Notes: generated from the letters alone by a model not told the origin. A stretch of 64,000 nt of DNA from Haemophilus parainfluenzae ATCC 33392 (GCF_031191205.1 NZ_CP133470.1:2057001-2121000), one strand, 5' to 3'; numbered from the stretch's first letter, positions 37,733 to 48,189 are shown. Made by a program: numbers and translations.

Positions 37733-38926
37733 TTAACTAAGAAAACTGGACACATAAGAAATTATGGTTTTTCCACTTAATATCGCCATGATAATCACTA
37801 CAAACCAGCCCGCAAAAGCTAAGCAAATTGGATGTTTATAGCTTCCAACAATGTCACTTCGGTAAGCGGCTAGCAGAATTAATGCGAGTGCAATTGGGAG
37901 AATTAAACCATTCAATGTACCCACAAAGACTAATACCGCTGCAGGTTTTCCGACAGTCACCAAAACAACCGTAGAAATCACGATAAAGGCGATAATCCAA
38001 CGATTACGGTTACGTTCAATAGTTGGACAAAGGCTGGTTAGGAAGGAAACTGAAGTATAAGCCGCCCCAATCACTGATGTAATCGAAGCCGCCCAAATCA
38101 CGACGCCAAATAACACTTGACCGAAATTGCCTGCCACATATTCAAAAGGTGTTTCAGCAGGGTTTTTAGGATTAAGGGGAACGCCTTTTACCACGATGCC
38201 CAGTACCGCGAGGAATAGCACAATTCGCATAGTTGAGGCGATCAAAATAGCCGATACAGAACTGCGACTCACTTCTGCCATGGCTTTTTCACCTTGAACA
38301 CCTGCATCTAATAAACGATGCGCTCCTGCAAAGGTAATATAGCCCCCTACGGTCCCTCCAACTAATGTCACAATAGCAATAGGATCAATTTGTTCTGGAA
38401 TAAAGGTGCGATATGCCGCCTCAACAACAGGTGGTTCCGTTTTAAACATGACATAAAATGTCAGTGCAATCATGATAAAACCCATTAATTGGGCAAAACG
38501 ATCCATTAATAATCCCGCTTCTTTACGCAAGAAAATCAAAATGGCAATAATACCGCTAATGATTGCCCCTGTTTCTGGTGCAATACCGAATATCGAGTTT
38601 AAACCAAGACCTGCGCCCCCCACATTACCAATGTTAAAAGCGAGACCGCCCATCACAATAAGTGCAGCAAGGAAATATCCTGCGCCAGGGAAAACCGCAT
38701 TAGAAATATCTTGCGCGCGTTTTCCTGATACCACCACAATTCGCCAAATATTAAGCTGAGCTCCAATATCTAACAAAATCGATAGCAAAATCACAAAGCC
38801 AAAACTGGCTAATAAGCTGTTTGTAAAGGTTGCTGTTTGAGTTAAAAAGCCCGGACCTATTGCTGAAGTCGCCATTAAAAATGCCGCCCCCAGCACCGCA
38901 TTTCGGCGGTGAGTGATTGATGCCAT
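37733..38926 (-). CDS. NRAMP-family divalent-metal-type transporter
   Basis: A 397-residue inner-membrane protein of the NRAMP superfamily (YcsG-type, DUF1576-free) with about 11 hydrophobic segments. The first helix GPGFLTQTATFTN replaces the canonical DPGN metal motif of MntH, so metal transport is not assured. In Bacillus the ycsG gene is also next to the pxp (ycsF/kipI) genes, which suggests it may import 5-oxoproline or a related compound. Excellent ribosome binding site GGAGGTG. It follows pxpA by 48 bp, so probably the same operon. Confidence 0.82.
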   Translation of the reverse strand: MASITHRRNAVLGAAFLMATSAIGPGFLTQTATFTNSLLASFGFVILLSILLDIGAQLNIWRIVVVSGKRAQDISNAVFPGAGYFLAALIVMGGLAFNIGNVGGAGLGLNSIFGIAPETGAIISGIIAILIFLRKEAGLLMDRFAQLMGFIMIALTFYVMFKTEPPVVEAAYRTFIPEQIDPIAIVTLVGGTVGGYITFAGAHRLLDAGVQGEKAMAEVSRSSVSAILIASTMRIVLFLAVLGIVVKGVPLNPKNPAETPFEYVAGNFGQVLFGVVIWAASITSVIGAAYTSVSFLTSLCPTIERNRNRWIIAFIVISTVVLVTVGKPAAVLVFVGTLNGLILPIALALILLAAYRSDIVGSYKHPICLAFAGWFVVIIMAILSGKTIISYVSSFLS

Positions 38927-38974
38927 AAAGCACCTCCCTTGTTAAGTTGATGTTGTGTATTATGTTTATTCGGC

Positions 38975-39712
38975 TTATGCCGTTATTGTTATATGATTTT
39001 TTTCTAATTCTTCCACAATGCGTTCCGCAAACTGTAGAGAATGTTGATTATCGCCATGTAAACAGATACTTTCTGCTTTTACTGGCACAAGGCTTCCATC
39101 AATGGCTTTGACTTGACCTTCTGTTACCATTTGTAACACTTGTTGAATGGCTTCCTCATCAGACTCCACCATTGCATTCGGTTGCGAACGAGGCACTAAA
39201 CTTCCATCAGGCATATAATGACGATCTGCAAATACTTCTGAAATGCTTTGCAAACCTTCTTCCTCGGCTATACGTAGCATTAAGCTGCCCGCTAATCCCA
39301 TTAATTTTAAATATGGATCAAACTGATAAACGGTTTGAGCAATTAGGCGAGAAAGCTTTTCATCTTTTGCCGCTTGGTTATATAAAGCACCGTGCGGCTT
39401 AACATAACTAATTTCCGCCCCTTCCCCATCACAAATCGCTTTTAATGCGCCAAGCTGATAACGCAAATGCGCAATTAATTCCTGCTCAGGTAAATCCATC
39501 TTAGTACGCCCAAAGTTTTCTCGATCTGGAAAGCCAGGATGAGCCCCAATGCGTACCTGATTTTCTTTCGCAAATCTGACCGCACTTTGCATTTCTTTTG
39601 CTCCACCAGCATGTAAACCGCAAGCTATATTGGCAGAAGAAAGTAATTTCAATAAGGCCTCATCAAAAGGAAACCCTTCGGCAATATCGGCATTTAAATC
39701 AATTTTTTTCAT
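38975..39712 (-). CDS. pxpA: 5-oxoprolinase subunit A
   Basis: PxpA (LamB/YcsF family, 245 residues) is part of the prokaryotic ATP-dependent 5-oxoprolinase PxpABC, which opens pyroglutamate to glutamate. Signature: [16 protein letters not shown] at the start and [13 protein letters not shown] at 37-49. I start at ATG 39712, with AGGAGAA upstream; a start at 39748 would lie deep in pxpC. It overlaps the pxpC end by 14 bases. Confidence 0.95.
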   Translation of the reverse strand: MKKIDLNADIAEGFPFDEALLKLLSSANIACGLHAGGAKEMQSAVRFAKENQVRIGAHPGFPDRENFGRTKMDLPEQELIAHLRYQLGALKAICDGEGAEISYVKPHGALYNQAAKDEKLSRLIAQTVYQFDPYLKLMGLAGSLMLRIAEEEGLQSISEVFADRHYMPDGSLVPRSQPNAMVESDEEAIQQVLQMVTEGQVKAIDGSLVPVKAESICLHGDNQHSLQFAERIVEELEKNHITITA

Positions 39713-40628
39713 CGACAATTCTCCTAATTTGATCGAGGTATATCTCATTTTTACGACGTAATTTTGCGGCCTGTTCTAAACTAACAGCCTCGAATTGAAT
39801 GGTTGATCCTAAACGTACCTGTGCCAACGCACCAAGATCCGCATCGATCACATTGGCAATTTTGGGATAACCGCCCGTAGTTTGCGCATCAGCCATCAAA
39901 ATAATTGGTTGACCACTTGGTGGCACTTGTACGCTACCAAATTGAATCGCGTGAGACAGCATTTCCAGAGGTTGCTTTAATTCTAATTTTTGCCCTTGAA
40001 AACGATAGCCCATGCGATCACTGCTACTTTGCAACGTCCATTTACTTCGCCACCAATAATATTGAGATTTTCGTTTAAAGGCTTGATATTCAGAGGACGG
40101 TAACGCATGGATCGTATGCTTAAGTGGAATGGGTGCAATCCCAATTTCACTACGTAAAATAGGATCATTTACCGTTTGCAATTGATCGCCAACTTGTAAA
40201 CAACGCCCTTCTATGCCACCTATTTGAGCTCGAAGATCCGTACTACAAGAGTTCAATTCTTGGGGTAAGATAAAACCACCTTGAACACATAAATAGCCAT
40301 ACATACCAATTTTGGCACGTACCATTTTCAGCACTTGTCCCGCTCTAGCTTGATAACGCCAATAGGCAAAAACCGGTTTATCATCTAAAGTCATTTCATA
40401 AAATGCCCCCGTGATACAAAAATTCATATCTTGATGAAATTGTAATGTAATGCCACCTAAAGGCACTTCGATTGCTGGGGCTCCTTCAGCATTCCCGAGT
40501 AAAATATTACCTGCACGTAATGCTAATTTATCCATCGCCCCACAATGACTAATGCCAAATCGACGTAAACCAAAACGGCCTAAATCCTGAATTGTGGCAC
40601 GAGATTGCACATCAATAACATGAATCAT
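39699..40628 (-). CDS. pxpC: 5-oxoprolinase subunit C
   Basis: Biotin-dependent carboxyltransferase-like subunit (309 residues) of PxpABC. Typical segments: [20 protein letters not shown] near the N-terminus and [20 protein letters not shown] near 250-270. It overlaps pxpB by four bases (ATGA) and pxpA by 14 bases, so the three are tightly coupled. Order B-C-A as in many bacteria. Confidence 0.95.
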   Translation of the reverse strand: MIHVIDVQSRATIQDLGRFGLRRFGISHCGAMDKLALRAGNILLGNAEGAPAIEVPLGGITLQFHQDMNFCITGAFYEMTLDDKPVFAYWRYQARAGQVLKMVRAKIGMYGYLCVQGGFILPQELNSCSTDLRAQIGGIEGRCLQVGDQLQTVNDPILRSEIGIAPIPLKHTIHALPSSEYQAFKRKSQYYWWRSKWTLQSSSDRMGYRFQGQKLELKQPLEMLSHAIQFGSVQVPPSGQPIILMADAQTTGGYPKIANVIDADLGALAQVRLGSTIQFEAVSLEQAAKLRRKNEIYLDQIRRIVDEKN

Positions 40629-41266
40629 AGTTCAATGCCCTCCACGACAAATTTCACCGTATCACCTGCTTGCAATAAAGTGGGTTGAGCTTGGTTTTTA
40701 TCAAAGAGTGCTAGCTTGGTATGACCGATTAATTGCCATCCTCCTGGAGAAGCAAAGGGATAAATGCCGGTTTGAGCTCCACCAATGCCGACTGAACCTG
40801 CAGGAACAACAGTTCTTGGTGTGGCTCGACGAGGCGTGTGTAAGCATTTGGGCAAACCACCTAAATAGGGAAAGCCAGGTTGGAAACCAATCATATACAC
40901 GGTATAGATGGACTCACTGTGCATTTGAACGATCTTTTTGGGCGTCGTGTTATGTAATTTGGCGACCTCACATAAATCTTGACCTAATTCACCGCCATAA
41001 ATTACCGGGATTTCGATATGACGACCTTGAAAAGTGGATACTTTCAATTCTGTCCAATGTTGTTCCAAGCGTTGAATAAACGGACCAAAATCCACATAAA
41101 AATCAGTGAAGACCGTAAGATTATTCATTCCCACGACAACTTCTACAATATCTTGCTCAGACTGTAGTTGATTGGCAAACGCCCAGAGTTGGCGTTGTTG
41201 TTGGAGTGAAGCTGGGGGCGGTAAAGAGCAAACCACCGCTGACTCGCTTATCGGGGTTATATTCAT
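40625..41266 (-). CDS. pxpB: 5-oxoprolinase subunit B
   Basis: PxpB (KipI family, 213 residues), the ATP-binding-type partner of PxpC. The family signature is the YMIGFQPGFPYLGGLP segment near 115-130 and the VGIGGAQTGIYPFASPGGW region near 160. First gene of the operon, with a good promoter (41324-41352). Confidence 0.95.
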   Translation of the reverse strand: MNITPISESAVVCSLPPPASLQQQRQLWAFANQLQSEQDIVEVVVGMNNLTVFTDFYVDFGPFIQRLEQHWTELKVSTFQGRHIEIPVIYGGELGQDLCEVAKLHNTTPKKIVQMHSESIYTVYMIGFQPGFPYLGGLPKCLHTPRRATPRTVVPAGSVGIGGAQTGIYPFASPGGWQLIGHTKLALFDKNQAQPTLLQAGDTVKFVVEGIEL

Positions 41267-41323
41267 AGAATACCCTTTGTATTGTGATGTTGTGTTGTTT
41301 GTTATTTTTTTGTTACGCTTCTC

Positions 41324-41352
41324 TTTTAAAGGATATTTATAGCTTTTGTCAA
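41324..41352 (-). promoter_or_regulatory. Promoter of pxpBCA
   Basis: On the minus strand, perfect -35 TTGACA (41347-41352), 17-bp spacer, -10 TTAAAA (41324-41329), about 60 bases before pxpB. Confidence 0.65.
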
Positions 41353-41373
41353 GGCTTTGTATTGAAAATAAAG

Positions 41374-41389
41374 TGTGATGCAGATCTCA
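41374..41389 (+). promoter_or_regulatory. CRP-like site, fbp/pxpB intergenic region
   Basis: TGTGATGCAGATCTCA matches TGTGA-N6-TCACA at 9 of 10 bases. If TATAAT at 41430-41435 is the fbp -10, the site is centred near -60 (class I). It is centred about 64 bp before the likely pxpB start point as well. cAMP control of either side is inference. Confidence 0.5.
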
Positions 41390-41400
41390 TTATTCATATT

Positions 41401-41414
41401 TTGATCTCAATCAA
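41401..41414 (+). promoter_or_regulatory. FNR box, fbp promoter
   Basis: TTGATCTCAATCAA is a perfect FNR palindrome (TTGAT-N4-ATCAA). It is about 60 bases before the fbp start. With -10 TAAAAT at 41436-41441 it would be centred near -40, the class II activator position; with the alternative -10 TATAAT at 41430-41435 it overlaps the -35. Confidence 0.65.
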
Positions 41415-41476
41415 AATTATGAAATAGCGTATAATTAAAATATCTGTTACTTAACAATGATAAAAAAGGAATAAAA

Positions 41477-42481
41477 ATGAAAACATTGAGTGAATTTATT
41501 GTTGAACGCCAAGCAGAGTACCCAAACGCCAAAGGGGAACTTAGTGGTATTTTGTCTTCTATTCGTTTATTAGCAAAAATCATTCATCGTGATATTAACA
41601 AAGCTGGTTTAACCAATATCCTTGGTCAGTCTGGTATCGAAAACGTACAAGGTGAAAGCCAAATGAAATTGGACTTATTCGCCCATAACACCATGAATGC
41701 AGCCCTCATGTCACGCGAAGAAGTGGCTGGTTTTGCTTCAGAGGAAGAAGAAAGCTTTATCGCTTTTGATACTGAACGTGCTCGTAATGCGAAATATATT
41801 ATTTTGACCGATCCTCTTGATGGTTCATCCAATATTGATGTAAACGTTTCAGTTGGGACAATCTTCTCTATTTATCGTCGTGTATCCCCAATTGGCTCAC
41901 CAGTTACCTTAGAAGACTTTATGCAACCGGGTAATAAACAAGTGGCTGCGGGTTACATCGTGTATGGTTCGTCCACTATGTTGGTTTACACCACAGGCCA
42001 CGGCGTGAATGGTTTTACTTATGACCCATCTATCGGTACCTTCTGTCTTTCTCATGAAAATATGCAAATGCCAAAAGACGGTAAAATTTACTCCATCAAC
42101 GAAGGACAATATCTTAAATTCCCACAAGGGGTAAAAAAATACATTAAATATTGCCAAGAGGAAGATAAAGCAACTAACCGACCTTATGCGTCACGTTATA
42201 TTGGTTCATTAGTGGCAGACTTCCACCGTAACTTATTAAAAGGCGGTATCTACATTTATCCAAGTGCAACTAACTATCCAAATGGTAAGCTTCGTTTGCT
42301 TTATGAAGGCAATCCAATGGCATTCTTAGCAGAACAAGCGGGGGGTATTGCATCTGATGGTTACAATCGAATTTTAGATATTCAACCAAGTGAACTTCAC
42401 CAACGTGTACCACTTTTCATCGGTTCCGCAGAAATGGTGAAAAAAGCCGAAGAAATGATGAGAGAATTTAAAGAAGATTAA
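41477..42481 (+). CDS. fbp: Fructose-1,6-bisphosphatase class I
   Basis: Gluconeogenic hydrolysis of fructose-1,6-bisphosphate (334 residues). Metal and phosphate motifs: ASEEEESF near 88-95, [23 protein letters not shown] (split over 113-135), and [19 protein letters not shown] near 242-260. Supports growth on amino acids and lactate. It is divergent from pxpBCA and shares with it an intergenic region with FNR- and CRP-like sites. Confidence 0.97.
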   Translation: MKTLSEFIVERQAEYPNAKGELSGILSSIRLLAKIIHRDINKAGLTNILGQSGIENVQGESQMKLDLFAHNTMNAALMSREEVAGFASEEEESFIAFDTERARNAKYIILTDPLDGSSNIDVNVSVGTIFSIYRRVSPIGSPVTLEDFMQPGNKQVAAGYIVYGSSTMLVYTTGHGVNGFTYDPSIGTFCLSHENMQMPKDGKIYSINEGQYLKFPQGVKKYIKYCQEEDKATNRPYASRYIGSLVADFHRNLLKGGIYIYPSATNYPNGKLRLLYEGNPMAFLAEQAGGIASDGYNRILDIQPSELHQRVPLFIGSAEMVKKAEEMMREFKED

Positions 42482-42487
42482 ATTCCT

Positions 42488-42518
42488 AAAGTGCGGTCAA
42501 TTTTAACCGCACTTTTTT
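42488..42518 (+). terminator. Uptake-signal-pair terminator after fbp
   Basis: AAGTGCGGT (42489-42497) and ACCGCACTT (42506-42514) make the stem, followed by TTTT. Confidence 0.88.
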
Positions 42519-42524
42519 AGCGAA

Positions 42525-42556
42525 CAAAAAAGCGAACTTTATATGTTCGCCTTTTT
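42525..42556 (-). terminator. Terminator after lptG
   Basis: On the minus strand, stem GCGAAC / GTTCGC (42532-42537 and 42545-42550) with an ATATAAA loop, followed by TTTTTTG. Confidence 0.75.
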
Positions 42557-42567
42557 CATTTTTTGTA

Positions 42568-43647
42568 TTAATCTCGTTTTCTTGCAAGTAGCCACCAAAT
42601 AATCGCCATAAACAAGAGGCTTGGCATTAGTGCACCTAAAAAAGCTGGCGCATTAAATACCACACTCATTTGTCCAAAAATTTCATTGACGACATAGAAC
42701 AAGAAACCAAAACAAATCCCCGTTACGATTCTCGCTCCTGCAGTGACACTACGTAATGAACCAAAGATGAAAGATAACGCAAGCATCATCATTACACCTA
42801 CAGAAAGGGGCTGAAAAATCTTACGCCAATAGGTTAATTCAAAACGGCGAGAATCCTGTCCTGTTTGTTTTAAGAAAGCAATATATTCATACAAACCGGA
42901 AATAGATAATGACGTTGGACGTAATGAAACTGCGCCTAATTTATCTGGCGTTAAGCTTGTTGCCCAATCTTCTGTTAAACGGTTTGTTGTGGTAATTTGT
43001 TCTTTTGATACCGCTGAATTATTCACTTGACGCAACTGCCATTGATTATTTTCAGCAGAATATTGTGCTTGATTTGCATGCTTCAAATGAGTGAGATTAC
43101 GCTGTTCATCAAAGGTATAAATATAAATATCTTCTAATTGTGCATCATCGGTAATACGACGAACATACACGAAATTATTACCGTCTTTTGCCCATACACC
43201 ATTTTTTACCGAAAGCATTGAACCACCGGAAAGTGCACGAGTACGCATATCACGGGCAAACTGTTCAGTTTGTGGAATCCCCCACTCACCAATAATCATG
43301 GTAAAAAGCACCAGTGGAAGTGCCGTTTTCATGACGGCTAATCCAATTTTAAAGCGAGAAAAACCCGCAGATTGCATGACCACTAATTCACTACGGCTGG
43401 CTAAATTACCTAAAGCAATTAAGGCTCCTAACAAGGCCGCCATTGGGAAAAAGGTTTCTACATCTTTAGGAATGGTTAATCCTGTATAAGCCACCGCTTG
43501 CCAAATATCGTAAGAACCTTTCCCTACGCTACGGAATTGCTCTACAAATTTGATAATTGCCGAAAGGCCAACCAATGTAAATAGCGTGGCAAAAATTGCC
43601 CCTAAAATGCTTTTACCGATATAACGATCAAGAGTATTCATCAACAT
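42568..43647 (-). CDS. lptG: LPS export ABC transporter permease LptG
   Basis: Inner-membrane permease of the LptB2FG machine that extracts lipopolysaccharide and passes it along LptC-LptA-LptD. Six membrane helices in two groups flank a large periplasmic beta-jellyroll (about 100-260). The start LDRYIGKSILG is typical. I chose ATG 43647, with AAGGG eight bases upstream; the ATG two codons later (43641) would be too far from it. lptF ends six bases upstream. Confidence 0.95.
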   Translation of the reverse strand: MLMNTLDRYIGKSILGAIFATLFTLVGLSAIIKFVEQFRSVGKGSYDIWQAVAYTGLTIPKDVETFFPMAALLGALIALGNLASRSELVVMQSAGFSRFKIGLAVMKTALPLVLFTMIIGEWGIPQTEQFARDMRTRALSGGSMLSVKNGVWAKDGNNFVYVRRITDDAQLEDIYIYTFDEQRNLTHLKHANQAQYSAENNQWQLRQVNNSAVSKEQITTTNRLTEDWATSLTPDKLGAVSLRPTSLSISGLYEYIAFLKQTGQDSRRFELTYWRKIFQPLSVGVMMMLALSFIFGSLRSVTAGARIVTGICFGFLFYVVNEIFGQMSVVFNAPAFLGALMPSLLFMAIIWWLLARKRD

Positions 43648-43652
43648 TGTTA

Positions 43653-44744
43653 TTACCCTTTTCTGAATACACGACGGAATTTATGCATAGCAGTGCTATC
43701 CCAACTATTCAGCACAATTCCTAAAATTAAAAAGGCGATATTTACCAACGGCATTAATAAACCCGCATCAAGCTTACCTGCACCACCCGCAGATTTAAAT
43801 GAGCTTTGTAATAAGAAGTAAATTAAATAAAGCAATAATGCTGGTAAGATTTTCGCAAAACGGCCTTGGCGAGGATTCACTTTACTCATTGGTACAGCAA
43901 TAAGCGCCATTAAAGGCACGGCTAAAATCAAGGTTATTCGCCAATGTAATTCTGCCTTGGCTGCGGAGCTTTTATCTTTTAATAATTGTTCAAAAGATAA
44001 TTCAGCCGCTTCATCACTTTCTGTATTTGTCTCTTGATGGCCTAAATACGCTTGATAATCATCAAAATGCGTAATACGGAAATCAGGCAGTACCGAAGTC
44101 CCTTCTACACGTAAGGTATTTTGTAAATTCAGTACTTGGTCGCCATTCGGTAACGCTTTTAACTCTCCTTTTTCAGCGGTAACCACTGATGGTTTCGTTT
44201 GACCTTTGGCTTTCATTTGGAAAAGATAAACATCACTGATTTGATTACCGTTAATCTTATCAATGAATAAGACGAAATTATTGTTACTCGTGGACATAAA
44301 TTGACCTGAAGTCAAGGCACCCATGGTAGGATTTGCTTTGGCATCTTCGACAATTGCCGCTTGTTTTTGAATGGCCCATGGAGAAAGCCATAAAGCATTG
44401 TAAGCCGCCAAGCCTGCTGTAAATAACGAGAGAATTAACGCCACGCGCACAAGAATACGTTGTCCCACACCACAAGCACGCATCACCGTAATTTCACTTT
44501 CTGCGTAGAGACGACCGAAAGTTAGCAAAATAGCGATAAATAAACATAATGGCAGCATTAATTGCGCCATTGTCGGCATCCCTAATCCGAGTAAAGAGAA
44601 CACAAGGTCCGCAGGCACTTTACCATTTGCCGCTGAACCAAGCACGCGAACAAGTTGTTGACTGAAGAAAATTAAAAGCAAAATAAACAAAATCGCAATC
44701 TGGCTTTTAAAGACTTCTTTTGTTAAGTATCGGGTTAATATCAT
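43653..44744 (-). CDS. lptF: LPS export ABC transporter permease LptF
   Basis: Partner permease of LptG (363 residues), with the same layout: helices, a periplasmic jellyroll (about 110-260), then helices. Starts [15 protein letters not shown], as in E. coli LptF. Divergent from pepA, the usual arrangement in gamma-proteobacteria. Confidence 0.95.
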   Translation of the reverse strand: MILTRYLTKEVFKSQIAILFILLLIFFSQQLVRVLGSAANGKVPADLVFSLLGLGMPTMAQLMLPLCLFIAILLTFGRLYAESEITVMRACGVGQRILVRVALILSLFTAGLAAYNALWLSPWAIQKQAAIVEDAKANPTMGALTSGQFMSTSNNNFVLFIDKINGNQISDVYLFQMKAKGQTKPSVVTAEKGELKALPNGDQVLNLQNTLRVEGTSVLPDFRITHFDDYQAYLGHQETNTESDEAAELSFEQLLKDKSSAAKAELHWRITLILAVPLMALIAVPMSKVNPRQGRFAKILPALLLYLIYFLLQSSFKSAGGAGKLDAGLLMPLVNIAFLILGIVLNSWDSTAMHKFRRVFRKG

Positions 44745-44848
44745 TCTTTTTTCTAACTAAAACACATGGGAAACTGGCTAATTTAGATGGCGTATGATAC
44801 CTTATTTCGACTGATTTAAATAGCAAATTAGCAACATAAGGAAATAAC

Positions 44849-46324
44849 ATGAAATATCAAGCAAACTCAACCGCACTTTCTCAATCAACCGATTGCATTA
44901 TCATCGGCATTTATGAGAACAATGAATTGACAAAAAGTTTCAATGAAATTGATCAAATCACAAAAGGTTACCTCAGTCAGTTAGCCCAAAGCCAAGATCT
45001 TTCAGGCAAAATTGGCCAAGCGACTCTGCTTCATTCGTTACCAAATCTTGCCGCTAAACGCGTGTTAGTCGCAGGTTGTGGCAAAAAAGGTGAAACGACT
45101 GAACGCCAATTTAAACAAATCATCCAACGTGTTACCCAAACATTAAAAGAATTAAATATTCAACAAGTGGTAAATAATTTAACGGATGTGAAAATCAAAG
45201 ACCGCGATCTATTTTGGAATGTGCGTTTTACTGTTGAAACCATCGAACATAGCCTTTATCAATTTGATGAATTTAAAAGTAAAAAAGCGGATGCTATCTC
45301 ACTTCAAGAAATCATTTTTAATATCGATGACGCACAAGCTAAGCAAGCCATCGCAGAAGCTCAAGCCATTGCAAATGGTGTAAAAGCTGCTCGTAATATC
45401 GCGAATATGCCACCTAATATTTGTACACCGGCTTATTTAGCAGAACAAGCTAAAAAATTAGCTGAAACATCAACTGCACTTTCCCTCGATGTGGTTGATG
45501 AAGAAGACATGACAAAACTTGGCATGAATGCGTATTTAGCCGTATCTCGCGGTTCACAAAACCCAGCTTATATGTCTATTTTACATTTCAACAATACGCC
45601 TGATAAAAACGCAAAACCAATCGTGTTAGTGGGTAAAGGTTTAACCTTTGATGCGGGCGGAATTTCTTTAAAACCTGCCGCAGATATGGATGAAATGAAA
45701 TACGATATGTGTGGTGCTGCTTCTGTCTTCGGTACAATGAAAGCCATTGCAGAATTAAATCTTCCACTCAATGTTATCGGCGTATTAGCGGGTTGTGAAA
45801 ACTTGCCTGATGGCAATGCTTATCGCCCAGGTGATATTCTCACCACGATGAACGGTTTAACCGTAGAAGTATTAAATACAGATGCGGAAGGACGTTTAGT
45901 ACTTTGTGATGCGCTCACCTATGTAGAACGTTTTGAACCGCAATATGTGATTGATGTCGCAACCCTAACAGGTGCTTGCGTAGTGGCGTTAGGTCAACAT
46001 AACAGCTGCTTAGTTTCAACTGATGATGTCTTAGCCGAACAGTTATTACAAGCAGCACAGCAAACCACCGATAAAGCATGGCGTTTACCATTAAGTGAAG
46101 AATATCAAGAGCAATTAAAATCACCATTTGCCGATTTAGCTAATATTGGCGGTCGTTGGGGCGGTGCAATTACTGCGGGCGCATTCCTCTCTAATTTTAC
46201 GAAAAAATACACTTGGGCGCATTTAGATATTGCGGGGACAGCTTGGCTTCAAGGTGCAAATAAAGGTGCAACGGGTCGTCCGGTGTCTTTATTAACGCAA
46301 TTCTTAATTAACCAAACTAAATAA
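44849..46324 (+). CDS. pepA: Leucyl aminopeptidase A
   Basis: Dizinc/manganese M17 aminopeptidase (491 residues), active in peptide turnover; E. coli PepA also binds DNA in Xer recombination and carAB control. The active-site motif NTDAEGRL is near 348, with the metal-binding segment [15 protein letters not shown] near 264. An uptake signal lies in the first codons (44871). A hairpin at 46333-46357 follows. Confidence 0.97.
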   Translation: MKYQANSTALSQSTDCIIIGIYENNELTKSFNEIDQITKGYLSQLAQSQDLSGKIGQATLLHSLPNLAAKRVLVAGCGKKGETTERQFKQIIQRVTQTLKELNIQQVVNNLTDVKIKDRDLFWNVRFTVETIEHSLYQFDEFKSKKADAISLQEIIFNIDDAQAKQAIAEAQAIANGVKAARNIANMPPNICTPAYLAEQAKKLAETSTALSLDVVDEEDMTKLGMNAYLAVSRGSQNPAYMSILHFNNTPDKNAKPIVLVGKGLTFDAGGISLKPAADMDEMKYDMCGAASVFGTMKAIAELNLPLNVIGVLAGCENLPDGNAYRPGDILTTMNGLTVEVLNTDAEGRLVLCDALTYVERFEPQYVIDVATLTGACVVALGQHNSCLVSTDDVLAEQLLQAAQQTTDKAWRLPLSEEYQEQLKSPFADLANIGGRWGGAITAGAFLSNFTKKYTWAHLDIAGTAWLQGANKGATGRPVSLLTQFLINQTK

Positions 46325-46332
46325 TTAAGACC

Positions 46333-46357
46333 TAGGGCTAACATAACGTTAGCCCTA
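46333..46357 (+). terminator. Hairpin after pepA
   Basis: Perfect 10-bp stem TAGGGCTAAC / GTTAGCCCTA with a 5-base loop, followed by AAAATTT: a weak or Rho-assisted terminator between the convergent genes pepA and the EEP-family gene. Confidence 0.55.
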
Positions 46358-46383
46358 AAATTTCCCCAAAACCTGACCGCACT

Positions 46384-47235
46384 TTATTCCAATTCAAACG
46401 TCATCAATAATGGATTATGATCTGATGAAGTAACCACTTCTGATGTCGCACTGACCACTTTTACGCCTCGCGTAAAAATATAATCCAGTGGATAGCCTAA
46501 AAATCGCACTCGCTCATCTTGAGAGAGCGCCACAGAATCTAGTCCGTATTTTCGCATCAGATTATTCACTAAATTAAGACGATCTTCATTCCATGCATTA
46601 AAATCCCCCGCCATAACGATGGAGCCTTGATAATTTTCAATAAGTGAGAAAAGCTGTTCTAACTGGGTTTGATAAGCTGAAATCTCCCATTCAAAATTAA
46701 TTAAATGCACATTGATAAGCAGCAAGCTATTGCCTTTTTCTAATGGCAAATTCATTACACTTGCCACTTTAGGAATTTGAATTATTGGTTCTGCTACACC
46801 ACCACCGCAATACCATTCGGGTTGTGTTTGGGTGAATGTCTTGACACCTGATAAGAGCTCATTAAAAGAAAAAGAGGACACAAAAAGTGCGGTCGAAAAT
46901 GTACTTAAATTTTGATATTGTGTCGCCTCTTGCAATAACACAAAATCAGCCTGTTTAGAGAGTCGTTCTAAATCCTCTTGCCAACCTTTATCTTGCCCTT
47001 TATGTACATTCCAAGTTATCAAATTAAAACGAGAACTGGCTAATTTAGGCACCGAATAATCAGCCTTGTCACATTTCATATTTAATTTGTTTTTAAAAGG
47101 AATATAACTCACTTTTTGTGACGTTTTTAGTTGAATAAATGTACGGTCAAAAATCGTTAAATTCGTAAAAAAATATCCAGCCCCTAAAACTACTAGCATC
47201 AAGCCAGCAGATAAAAATCGATAGATTCGCTTCAT
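46384..47235 (-). CDS. Endonuclease/exonuclease/phosphatase (EEP) family protein, exported or membrane-anchored
   Basis: A 283-residue EEP-fold protein. An N-terminal hydrophobic segment (about residues 5-22) may be a signal peptide or an anchor. Catalytic motifs: WNVHKGQDKGW, LLQEATQ with the metal Glu, GDFNAWNEDR, and C-terminal SSDHNPLLM. It cleaves phosphodiesters or phosphomonoesters of an unknown substrate; sphingomyelinase-like and nuclease-like members exist. I start at ATG 47235, with GAGAGAGGA upstream; an earlier in-frame ATG at 47286 has none. Confidence 0.83.
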   Translation of the reverse strand: MKRIYRFLSAGLMLVVLGAGYFFTNLTIFDRTFIQLKTSQKVSYIPFKNKLNMKCDKADYSVPKLASSRFNLITWNVHKGQDKGWQEDLERLSKQADFVLLQEATQYQNLSTFSTALFVSSFSFNELLSGVKTFTQTQPEWYCGGGVAEPIIQIPKVASVMNLPLEKGNSLLLINVHLINFEWEISAYQTQLEQLFSLIENYQGSIVMAGDFNAWNEDRLNLVNNLMRKYGLDSVALSQDERVRFLGYPLDYIFTRGVKVVSATSEVVTSSDHNPLLMTFELE

Positions 47236-47341
47236 GATTATCCTCTCTCTATGCTCGAATAATAACACCTCATCAAAGCAATGCAACTTTCACTTTTAAT
47301 ACTCCTCGATACCTACAACACGGTAACTTTAACTTTTAGCT

Positions 47342-47355
47342 TTGATTTAAATCAT
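47342..47355 (+). promoter_or_regulatory. FNR box upstream of ytfE
   Basis: TTGATTTAAATCAT matches the FNR palindrome (TTGAT-N4-ATCAA) at 9 of 10 bases, about 90 bp before the ytfE start. Anaerobic or nitric-oxide-linked induction is inference, supported by what is known of ytfE in Haemophilus. Confidence 0.6.
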
Positions 47356-47445
47356 ACTTTGCTAAAAAAACCGTTGCATTTTCCTTTTATTATCTTAGTA
47401 TTTTACTCAACTTCTAACTCTACCTCATCAATAAGGAGATTCATT

Positions 47446-48120
47446 ATGTCTTTTGGAGATAAAAAATTAAGTGAAATCGCTGTCAGCGTACCCGGCTCAA
47501 CTTCCCTACTTCGTGAATACGATTTGGATTTCTGCTGTGGTGGTTCCGATACACTTGCAAATGCAGCGGCAGAAAAAGGATTAAATTTAGCAGAAATTGA
47601 AACCCGTTTAACCGAGCTTCAAAATAGCAAAGCAGAAAACCCTGAAGAATATTGGGTTAATGCAACTTATCCTGAAATTATCGATCATATTTTAGTTCGC
47701 TACCATCAACGCCATCGTGAACAACTTCAAGAATTAATCGTCTTAGCGGATCGTGTAGAAAGTGTTCATGGCGATCGTGAAGATTGTCCAATGGGTGTTG
47801 CGGCTGAATTACGCAATGTCTATGAGGATTTGAGCAACCATATGATGAAAGAAGAGCATGTGCTTTTCCCAATGATCAAAGCGGGTAATTATATGATGGC
47901 ACAAATGCCAATTCGTATGATGGAAATGGAACATGCTGAACATGGCGAACATTTGGAAGTTTTGAAATCATTAACAAACAATATGACGCCTCCGGCAGAT
48001 GCTTGTAATACATGGCTTGCACTTTACAGCGGTATCCAAGAATTTATTGACGATTTAATGATGCATATTCATCGTGAAAATAATATTTTATTCCCACGTG
48101 TGATTGCTGAAAATCACTAA
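47446..48120 (+). CDS. ytfE: Iron-sulfur cluster repair di-iron protein
   Basis: YtfE/RIC (224 residues) repairs Fe-S clusters damaged by nitric oxide or peroxide. The N-terminal ScdA domain has the FCCGG motif (residues about 28-32); the C-terminal hemerythrin-like domain carries the His/Glu iron ligands in HQRHREQLQELI, HMMKEEHVLFP and MMHIHRENNILFPR. I start at ATG 47446, with AAGGAGA upstream; a frame opened at 47281 has no ribosome binding site and a foreign-looking sequence. It also overlaps the promoter box. Confidence 0.95.
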   Translation: MSFGDKKLSEIAVSVPGSTSLLREYDLDFCCGGSDTLANAAAEKGLNLAEIETRLTELQNSKAENPEEYWVNATYPEIIDHILVRYHQRHREQLQELIVLADRVESVHGDREDCPMGVAAELRNVYEDLSNHMMKEEHVLFPMIKAGNYMMAQMPIRMMEMEHAEHGEHLEVLKSLTNNMTPPADACNTWLALYSGIQEFIDDLMMHIHRENNILFPRVIAENH

Positions 48121-48189
48121 GCGAAAATCATATAAAGAAAAAGGGCGAAATCATTCGCCCTTTAAAATTAGCCTAAAACTGACCGCACT

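Noticed and set aside
47281-47445. Longer N-terminus for YtfE
   Set aside because: The extension crosses the FNR box and promoter, has no ribosome binding site and does not resemble the family; the known CCGG-containing start begins at 47446.
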